In this document: positions 1-5,958 of the stretch, piece after piece | Layout: each line of letters begins with the position of its first letter | Position numbering within the stretch: position 1 is the stretch's first letter | Assembly: GCA_021151835.1 (NCBI GenBank) | Contig: JAGKWO010000062.1 | Location: forward strand, 1 to 20,885 | Length of the DNA stretch: 20,885 bases | Direction: 5' to 3' | From: Gammaproteobacteria bacterium | GTDB taxonomy: Bacteria; Pseudomonadota; Gammaproteobacteria; Pseudomonadales; Cellvibrionaceae | The notes under the pieces: generated by a model | What the model saw: only the letters and a program-made list of their open reading frames with translations | The model's database searches: none | What the model was told of the DNA's origin: nothing | Program-made: the position numbers and the translations under genes

Positions 1-2520
1 GGAAGCCACTACCACATCATCGATCCACGCCGATTCCTCTGACCCCCTGAACGTAATCATTCCAACGTTTAACTTGCTATAGTTTCCAGGGATGAGATTA
101 TTGGTTTTGTAAGAAATTCGTTGCGTTCCATTCACCCACACCGTGTAAGTTTGTGTTGCAGGATTTGATTCCCACTCAACACACTGCCAATTGGTTTGGG
201 CTTCATTAAAGCTGGTAAAGACACCACTCGCGGCACCATCGCGATCGTCCGGGAAATTGATCAGGTACTGCATGCTATTCAATGAAGCGGAACCGGCAGC
301 ACTACTATTAGCGTCAACGATTCGAACTTCACGGCCATCCGTTGCGCTGTGGAGTGTCACCATAGGAATGTGTAAATAATCAGCCGCGGTTAAACGATCG
401 AACTTGTAATAAACACGCCCGAAATGCGCGCCAGGAATAGTTGATTTGGAAATAAAACCGGACTGGCCAAAATCAAATGCAGATACCTTCAATGATTTAG
501 TACCGCCTTTTGCCGCCGTATTTACGACTGTAGGAATACGCGCGCCTGAACCCGCCCAACCCGCAGGAACTTGACCGACAGTGGCGCCTTCGAAAGTTTC
601 ACAAACAATACTTCCTGTCGGGCAGCTAGCGGGAGCAAGCCAGGATTTAATAAATGCAGCGATTTTAGTTCCGCAATCCAAATTACACGCGCTTGGATCG
701 CCCAATGGCATTGCATCGGCAATGTAGTTAGCGAGAGGCTTACCGCTATACAGCGCTTTAGTCGCGTCAATTTTGGTATTCCCTTTACCATCCGCGCCAT
801 GGCAACCCGCACATCCAGTGTTTGCATAAAGTTGTGCACCCTGAGCAATCACCGCCGCATCGGATACAGAACTCACTTGCGCCGAACTCGCAGCACTTGA
901 GCGAACGGACGACGACATAGCAGATGAACTTACCGCTGGCGGAGGAACAACAACGCCATTGCCATCAAATACCAGATAGAAATCCACTGGCACTGTTGAA
1001 GTAATCGGATCAGCAAGACCAGCAATTGCACGCAAGGATTCAAGCCCAGCGGTCAATGCAAAATCACCTGCTTTAATGACGATGGGCGCCAAGGTCTGAA
1101 CAATAATTCGTCCGTTACTCATGCGCTGTACTGACAAGGTTGTCGATATAGGCGCAGTGACACCATGGAGATTCAATGAGGCTGTAACGGGAACTTTTGC
1201 AGAATTACCAATCGCAATTCCGCTCAATACATTCACAGGTACATTCACAGTTGCCGTTGCAGTCGGATAATTTGCAACCTCAAACAACATTGCTTGCATC
1301 CGTTGATCACGTGTCGCGATATTGGTTGACACAGTCGCGAGCTCAATCACTAATGTCGCAACACCATCTGCTGTAATAGTGCCGCTCAAGCCCGTGAACG
1401 TACTAATTTCAAGCACACTGTTTTTCTTGGTCGAAATAAAATTCAAATAAGATTCACTGGCATTCAGTGCAAATGTACCAGTCGGTATAGATACCGAAGA
1501 TGCCGTGGAGGATGGAGCAGCACTCGACACTGGAATCGATGATGGAGCTGAACTCGACCCAGGAATCGACGATGGAGCTGAACTCGACCCAGGAATCGAC
1601 GATGGAGCTGAACTCGACCCAGGAATCGACGATGGAGCTGAACTCGACGCAGGAATCGACGATGGTAAAGACGATGAAGCCGGCGTGCCTAAACATAAAG
1701 GAGTCACAGAGAACCAGTTAATATTGAACCCGGCCTGCTTAAACGCCAGCCCAAATTGCATATCTCCTTTTGGCAAAGTCACTTCGTGGGAGATGGTCTT
1801 CCATGATTGCCATCCGCCCGTTGCGGCACCAATAGATATTTCACCAAATTTCTGCGATCCACCAGCCCTCTCTAACCAAAGCTGACCCCCACCAGATTGC
1901 GATGCGACACGGTACTCAACTTTATATTTTCCTTCACAAGGAAGACCAACAGCTGCATAAGTCGCCCAATCGCCCGCATCTATCCAACCAACATTTTTAC
2001 CGCCGCCCGTATCAGTCGTATCCTGTGTTTGCAACCCACTTTGAGCAGTCCAGTTTTCAGCTTGAATAATCGACGCTACGGCGTTAGGAATACTGCTCTG
2101 CGCATTTGCTGAGCTGGAAGCTGCCGCAGACGATTGGGGAACCTGGGCACAGGACTGCCCGTTTAAGGTTAGGCTGTTTGGCTTTCCGGCAGACTGGCCA
2201 TTGAAGATAAACCCAAACTTGGCACTTGCGTTGCTGCCTAGCACTCCATTCCACTGCCCGTTTTTTATACACACCCGGTTGCCGCTGGTCGTGTAGCTGG
2301 CGTCCCACATGCCATAGATTTGTTCATTCCCGTTAAAAGTCCAACATAGCTCCCAACTGTTAATACTTGGGCCTTTGTTAGTCAGGGTGACATCGAACTG
2401 ACCACCGTTACCCCAATTACCCACTTGCTGATAATTGATGTCGCAAAGATTTTGGGCCAGCACTTGATTTGCCATCAGCACACCAAGCGCGACCGAGGAT
2501 ATAGATAGAATTTTCTTCAT
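1..2520 (-). CDS. Secreted multidomain redox protein CBM2-CBM6-YceI-cytochrome c (Cbp2D/Cbp2E-like), 3' end beyond the window
   Basis: All 840 visible codons are open; the stop lies off the left edge. Domains in order: signal peptide (about 1-22, cut after VLA); CBM2 (about 24-124, closed by two Cys and ending NGQSC); Ser linker; CBM6 (about 148-276, with VGWIDAGDW and FNINWF); a repeated Ser/Pro linker (about 278-340); YceI-like lipocalin domain (about 345-522, with IATRDQRM, NYPTAT and LHGVT); Ser linker; class I cytochrome c with C570-A-G-C573-H574 and likely distal ligand M604 in an AMPLG motif; then a C-terminal jelly-roll-like domain from about 640, reaching WIDDVVVAS at the edge. Known from the family: C. 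japonicus Cbp2D/Cbp2E combine CBM2 with YceI-type (X158) and cytochrome (X183) modules, and an X183 cytochrome can reduce LPMOs. Inferred role: electron carrier anchored on cellulose or beta-glucan. The last domain may resemble Cip1 or other ConA-like folds (uncertain). An SD-like AAAGAGAAG precedes the ATG. Confidence 0.9.
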   Translation of the reverse strand, partial: MKKILSISSVALGVLMANQVLAQNLCDINYQQVGNWGNGGQFDVTLTNKGPSINSWELCWTFNGNEQIYGMWDASYTTSGNRVCIKNGQWNGVLGSNASAKFGFIFNGQSAGKPNSLTLNGQSCAQVPQSSAAASSSANAQSSIPNAVASIIQAENWTAQSGLQTQDTTDTGGGKNVGWIDAGDWATYAAVGLPCEGKYKVEYRVASQSGGGQLWLERAGGSQKFGEISIGAATGGWQSWKTISHEVTLPKGDMQFGLAFKQAGFNINWFSVTPLCLGTPASSSLPSSIPASSSAPSSIPGSSSAPSSIPGSSSAPSSIPGSSSAPSSIPVSSAAPSSTASSVSIPTGTFALNASESYLNFISTKKNSVLEISTFTGLSGTITADGVATLVIELATVSTNIATRDQRMQAMLFEVANYPTATATVNVPVNVLSGIAIGNSAKVPVTASLNLHGVTAPISTTLSVQRMSNGRIIVQTLAPIVIKAGDFALTAGLESLRAIAGLADPITSTVPVDFYLVFDGNGVVVPPPAVSSSAMSSSVRSSAASSAQVSSVSDAAVIAQGAQLYANTGCAGCHGADGKGNTKIDATKALYSGKPLANYIADAMPLGDPSACNLDCGTKIAAFIKSWLAPASCPTGSIVCETFEGATVGQVPAGWAGSGARIPTVVNTAAKGGTKSLKVSAFDFGQSGFISKSTIPGAHFGRVYYKFDRLTAADYLHIPMVTLHSATDGREVRIVDANSSAAGSASLNSMQYLINFPDDRDGAASGVFTSFNEAQTNWQCVEWESNPATQTYTVWVNGTQRISYKTNNLIPGNYSKLNVGMITFRGSEESAWIDDVVVAS
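1511..1665 (-). repeat. 30-bp tandem repeat (5 units) encoding the Ser/Pro linker
   Basis: Five head-to-tail 30-bp units lie at 1511-1540, 1541-1570, 1571-1600, 1601-1630 and 1631-1660, followed by a 5-bp partial unit. The three units from 1541 to 1630 are identical; the outer two carry a few substitutions. On the coding strand each unit encodes the ten residues GSSSAPSSIP, or GSSSAPSSIP with one or two changes. The array forms the flexible linker between the CBM6 and YceI domains. The unit length is a multiple of three, so gain or loss of units by slippage keeps the frame. Confidence 0.95.
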
Positions 2521-2603
2521 GATCGCTTCTCTTTATTTTTAGATGAGAATTGCCATTGAGAGACACAAAAGCGCTCTCGGATTTACTGTTTAGTAGCAAC
2601 AAT

Positions 2604-3182
2604 TTAAACCTGAGGAACCGCTCGAATCTCGATGTCAGTTGTACCTCTACGCAACATCACTAACGTATGACTCGAAACAATTAGAGCTAGTAGAACAGAA
2701 GCGCAATAACCCAGCATTACCTGCTCATAAGCAACGGTAAAATTCAGTGGACGTGCAATGCCGAGGAAGCAAGCGAACAACCAAGAGCTGGTCGATATTG
2801 CACCGCTAGATATCACCAAAGCCTGTTCGATTGCCCGCAAGCCAATCACCCCCTGGTCGGACACAACTCTCGGAAAACTATAAAAATGTAATAGAAAGCC
2901 ATTAAGTGTTAGCACACAGACGACTGAGGCTTTTGCCCACAGCTTTTCGTTCGAAAGATACTGAGGATTTTCCAAGACTCCGAGTACAACCAACGCAAGA
3001 CCGGACACCCAAAGCACGCAAAGAGAAAGGAAGATTACCTGTGCCACGTGCACTAGCCCTGCCTTCTCCCGAGGAAATAACGGTCTTCCCCTTGCTAACA
3101 GTAGCTCCAAGTCTTTAACCAGGAGACTTCCTACTGCGATGCAAGTAGCAATCAAATGGATATAGAGAACAAAGGTTTTCAT
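2604..3182 (-). CDS. Small multi-pass membrane protein of unknown function (192 aa)
   Basis: No confident family. There are about five hydrophobic helices (roughly 3-22, 44-69, 84-101, 119-142 and 154-176) and a polar C-terminal tail. Histidines lie in or at the ends of helices: H9 in the opening YIHLIATCIAVGSLL segment, H45, H99 and H172. The N-terminal pattern of a helix with His followed by a small-residue GSLL stretch recalls CopD/DUF2214-type membrane proteins, but this is only resemblance. AGAGGA lies 8 nt before the ATG, supporting this start. The next gene on the same strand, the secreted cytochrome c protein, begins 83 bp downstream, so co-transcription is likely. Inferred and untested: a role in passing electrons or quinol to that partner. 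It could equally be an unrelated membrane protein. Confidence 0.8.
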   Translation of the reverse strand: MKTFVLYIHLIATCIAVGSLLVKDLELLLARGRPLFPREKAGLVHVAQVIFLSLCVLWVSGLALVVLGVLENPQYLSNEKLWAKASVVCVLTLNGFLLHFYSFPRVVSDQGVIGLRAIEQALVISSGAISTSSWLFACFLGIARPLNFTVAYEQVMLGYCASVLLALIVSSHTLVMLRRGTTDIEIRAVPQV

Positions 3183-3213
3183 AACGATTTCCTCTCAAGT
3201 TATTTTTATTGTT

Positions 3214-3267
3214 AGAAGTCGCTAAAACAGTGATAGCGCAACCAAAGTGGCGCTCACAGCGACTTCT
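3214..3267. repeat. Long inverted repeat in the leader of the 192-aa membrane protein gene
   Basis: AGAAGTCGCT (3214-3223) and its exact reverse complement AGCGACTTCT (3258-3267) form a 10-bp stem. Inside, AGCGC (3235-3239) pairs with GCGCT (3250-3254), and GTG with CAC extends it after a 2-nt bulge. The element ends 31 nt before the start codon at 3182 and lies downstream of the terminator at 3294-3331. No T-run follows on either strand, so it does not look like an intrinsic terminator. It may be a leader hairpin affecting translation or stability, or a protein-binding dyad. Confidence 0.6.
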
Positions 3268-3293
3268 CAATTAGAGTTCCAGAGAGCAGAAGC

Positions 3294-3331
3294 AAAAACA
3301 CCCCACTTTTGACGCCATCACATCAAGTGGG
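3294..3331 (-). terminator. Rho-independent terminator for the AraC-type regulator transcript
   Basis: On the minus strand CCCACTT (3331-3325) pairs with AAGTGGG (3308-3302), with two further G-C/A-U pairs possible across a bulge, and the stem is followed by GTGTTTTTG (T5 from 3298-3294). This is a standard intrinsic terminator. It sits about 220 nt past the stop codon of the regulator at 3552, so that transcript, or a separate short RNA, would end here. Confidence 0.65.
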
Positions 3332-3551
3332 TAGAAATATGCAGGAAGTGAGAGGATTGCGTAGGGTTTACCTGGGTCGCAGCAAGGAAACGCACATAGT
3401 GACAATTCCGGGAATCCAGGAGGGGAAGAAAAGGGAAAGCAGCATCCCCTGGATTGGTAGCCCAAACGGGGCATTATCCTTACAAGGGGAAACCTTGATC
3501 ACCCCAGGAGCAATAGGAAAACGGCCAAACAGTCGCCTTCCATAGACGGAG
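3332..3551. other. Non-coding stretch between the regulator stop and its terminator
   Basis: I see no believable gene on either strand; the short open frames lack family-like composition and Shine-Dalgarno sequences. There are two small dyads: AATCCAGG (3413-3420) with CCTGGATT (3449-3456), and CAAGG/CCTTG around a 5-nt loop near 3483-3497. Read on the minus strand it is either a long 3' UTR of the regulator mRNA or a small RNA ending at the terminator at 3294. I could not identify a clear promoter for an independent RNA. Confidence 0.35.
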
Positions 3552-4835
3552 TTACTTTGACCTACGCCTCTTCTCCTGTGGTGAGTGCAGTTTCTTATAT
3601 TGAGAAGGGGTTATACCCGTGATTCTTTTAAAAAACCGATGGAATGCGGATTGGCTGTTGAACCCGGCCCTATGAAGTATATTTAGCATATTATCTTTTG
3701 AACCCTCGACTGAGGACAAAAGGCGCTTCGCCTCTTCCACACGATGGCCGTTTATAAACTCAAAGAAGTTGACTTTATATACTGTGTTTAAGATATACGA
3801 CAGCTCGCGAGGTCGTATAGACACATGGTCAGCAAAACGCTCCAAATTTAGCTGCCCTTCCAAATGAAGCTTTTTCTCCGAAATTGCACTTTCTATACGG
3901 GCAATTTTGCGCTTATCGATCGGGTACTCTTGGACAACGACTTCAGGCTCCAACTTATCAGCTTCAAATAGTGGAGAGCCTCCGCTGCTCTCATCGAAAG
4001 CACTATTTTGGCCTGCTTCTAAACTGGCTTCTGCTGGGAGACTGGATTTCACGTCGAATTCCTGCTGCTGGGTGAACTCCATCTTCAATAACTCGCGCTT
4101 ATTCTTCCAACCAAACACAAATACCAGATTGATGAAGATAACCGTCAGGTAGTTGCTTAATACACCATGCATATGGCTAGTATGCCCACTAACATGACCA
4201 CTTAGCATGTACGCAAGAAATGCCCAAAACCAATGGATAAAGTATCCATAAATTACCAAGTCGGCGAGACGAAGACTATTGTCATCAATTGTCGAGAACA
4301 GATCCTTCATAGCTGCCCTCGCTCTGTGTTCGGTATAGAAACAAGCAATCACATAAACTGCAGGAAAGCATTTCAGGATAGCCCATACCATGAGCACTGA
4401 TTCAAGTTGATCCCCTGGAATTGTCTTCCAGTTCCAGGGAAGCCATGCATAAATATCTATACCCTCCCATTGAATAACGCTAGCCACCATAAGCGGTGGG
4501 ATCAAATGCACCAGGTAACGTTTATCTCGAATGTCGATAATCGTGTGTAAGGATTTCAGATACAGGTACAGCGCCGGACCTTGTAGCATCCAGCACAACG
4601 ACAGCAACATCGGCAGAAATGTAAAATCTGCAACCAACGACTCCTGTACCTTCTTATTCCAGATGGACATGGTTGAGATCAGTGTCCCGGCGATAAACAC
4701 GAAAAACATACACAGGAACGCTTTAGACTGGTTGCGATACCCGGGAACTAGGCCTATAAACAAAGCAAGAAGCAACGCTTCAAACGCGGTGAGTATCAGG
4801 ACAGTTTCATTTAAATCAAAGACTAAACTACTCAA
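3552..4835 (-). CDS. AraC-family transcriptional regulator with N-terminal seven-helix membrane domain
   Basis: Residues 1-245 contain about seven hydrophobic helices (roughly 9-30, 39-57, 72-93, 106-122, 147-166, 192-212 and 224-244). A charged linker (245-310) follows, then an AraC/XylS DNA-binding domain (about 315-416) with the first HTH near 329-350 and the family signature GFNSQSAFHRFFKRITGITP at 391-410. The protein is presumably a membrane-anchored one-component regulator that senses a signal at or in the inner membrane. The start is TTG at 4835: GAGG lies 8 nt upstream, an in-frame TGA directly precedes it, and the next in-frame ATG is at codon 43, inside helix 2. It lies between the GH3/PEP-CTERM genes and the redox protein, so local regulation of glucan degradation is the natural guess; ligand and targets are unknown. 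Confidence 0.9.
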   Translation of the reverse strand: MSSLVFDLNETVLILTAFEALLLALFIGLVPGYRNQSKAFLCMFFVFIAGTLISTMSIWNKKVQESLVADFTFLPMLLSLCWMLQGPALYLYLKSLHTIIDIRDKRYLVHLIPPLMVASVIQWEGIDIYAWLPWNWKTIPGDQLESVLMVWAILKCFPAVYVIACFYTEHRARAAMKDLFSTIDDNSLRLADLVIYGYFIHWFWAFLAYMLSGHVSGHTSHMHGVLSNYLTVIFINLVFVFGWKNKRELLKMEFTQQQEFDVKSSLPAEASLEAGQNSAFDESSGGSPLFEADKLEPEVVVQEYPIDKRKIARIESAISEKKLHLEGQLNLERFADHVSIRPRELSYILNTVYKVNFFEFINGHRVEEAKRLLSSVEGSKDNMLNILHRAGFNSQSAFHRFFKRITGITPSQYKKLHSPQEKRRRSK

Positions 4836-4900
4836 TCAATAAACCTCGGCTTGACAGTCCGGTAAATCAGAGCAAATAAGACTTTCAGTAGAAATTCAGG

Positions 4901-4928
4901 CTTAGACGTCGGATGGAAGTACTGTCAA
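4901..4928 (-). promoter_or_regulatory. Candidate sigma70 promoter for the AraC-type regulator
   Basis: On the minus strand a perfect TTGACA (4928-4923) is followed by a 16-nt spacer and TCTAAG (4906-4901, four of six matches to TATAAT). This would give a 5' UTR of about 60 nt before the TTG start at 4835. A second TTGACA (4959-4954), with TACTTT 16 nt downstream, lies just upstream and is a weaker alternative. Confidence 0.4.
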
Positions 4929-5108
4929 TAAAAAGTAGCATTAAGAGATTGCTTGTCAAACCAGCAACAATACATCACCTAGACGCAGGAGCCTCAAATT
5001 ATGCATCAAAGTTGTAATAGGCCTGTTTGTCGCTCCAGAATGAAAATTGCCAGGCCATAGATGCGCAGGGCAAGCCTCCTTGCATAATCGGCAGCCTACA
5101 TCTCTAAA

Positions 5109-5912
5109 TCACATAGAAACACGTAACTTTCTTACGACCAGTAGTGGCAGCCCGAGCAGGAGCAAAAATAAACTCGACGTTTCGGGAACTGTGTGGATAT
5201 GCTTTGGTTTTATTGCAACCAAGTAGTCCTCTGACTCTCCTTGATGTAACCATCCAGTAGAAGCCATTAAATTAATGTCTCCTTCCTTTGCTTCCCATGC
5301 CCAGTCACTCCAGGTTCTTTGCCAATCCTCTCCTCCCAATGATGCATCGCATGTCGCTCTGGCGCGGAGCCATGTACTTCCGACAGATGCTGTTTGAGGC
5401 ACAAGCATAGAGAAGGTGTATTCGAGTTTGATCCAATCTCCAGTATTTCCGTTAACCCAGTGACGGCCATTCCACTCATTCTCGCCAGACGGAGTTGGAT
5501 CATCCGGCGTAGCCTTGACCCAATAACCTGAATCATTAAAAGCCTTCTTGTATTTATCCGAAAAAATCATTTCATCGTCAGCCCAAGAGCCATCCGCATT
5601 CCAGTCTATCCAAGCCCTAACTGGATCAGTGATATGCCCACCTATGTTGTGCGAATACAGATCAATCTTAAAGATAACCGACTCACCCAACGTTAACCCT
5701 TCATGACCGAAGGTATTTCCTCCGTCAATGGACCAGGACACTCCGTCATTGACTGTGTAGTTAGCTCCCAGTCGCTGCCAATCCCCGGTCTCATGCTCAG
5801 CACCGACGTATGGAGCCGGCGCATTAGAAAAATCCTTATATCCAAACGGGGTAGCGAAACCGGAAGGGATCAGCATCAACCCTAATGTAACACCCAAAAA
5901 TTTCTTTAACAT
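5109..5912 (-). CDS. GEVED-domain surface protein with PEP-CTERM-like sorting tail
   Basis: The 267-residue protein starts with a signal peptide (about 1-20, ending GFA). The body carries GEVED-domain hallmarks: WIDWNADGSWADDE (101-114) and GESEDYLVAI (225-234), a beta-sandwich type common in exported proteins. The C-terminus has the tripartite PEP-CTERM layout: VPETSS (242-247) in place of the usual VPEP, a hydrophobic helix (248-260), then RKLR. PEP-CTERM tails are normally recognised by an exosortase, which is not in this window. The gene begins 46 bp after the GH3 stop on the same strand with no terminator between, so an operon with the beta-glucosidase is likely. AAGG lies about 10 nt before the ATG. 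Two cysteines or fewer are present. Role unknown; glycan binding or surface attachment is an inference from context. Confidence 0.85.
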   Translation of the reverse strand: MLKKFLGVTLGLMLIPSGFATPFGYKDFSNAPAPYVGAEHETGDWQRLGANYTVNDGVSWSIDGGNTFGHEGLTLGESVIFKIDLYSHNIGGHITDPVRAWIDWNADGSWADDEMIFSDKYKKAFNDSGYWVKATPDDPTPSGENEWNGRHWVNGNTGDWIKLEYTFSMLVPQTASVGSTWLRARATCDASLGGEDWQRTWSDWAWEAKEGDINLMASTGWLHQGESEDYLVAIKPKHIHTVPETSSLFLLLLGLPLLVVRKLRVSM

Positions 5913-5958
5913 TTTCTCGACCTTATTAAACGTATCAACCTAACACAAGATAAAATAG

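Noticed and set aside
1511..1665. CRISPR-like regular repeats of 30 bp
   Set aside because: The units are directly adjacent with no unique spacers and encode a Ser/Pro linker in frame.
1505..1885. Plus-strand open frame with a repetitive acidic N-terminus, 126 codons
   Set aside because: It is the antisense of the tandem-repeat linker and CBM6 of the minus-strand redox protein, which has clear domains.
3302..3331. CCCACTT...AAGTGGG arms resembling those of the dyad at 12063-12088, as a shared operator
   Set aside because: The first copy is followed by T5 and works as a terminator, the spacers differ (16 versus 14 nt), and the inner sequences are unrelated.
3271..3474. Minus-strand frame of 67 codons
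   Set aside because: Cys/Pro/Phe-rich random-looking translation, overlaps a terminator, and has no ribosome site.
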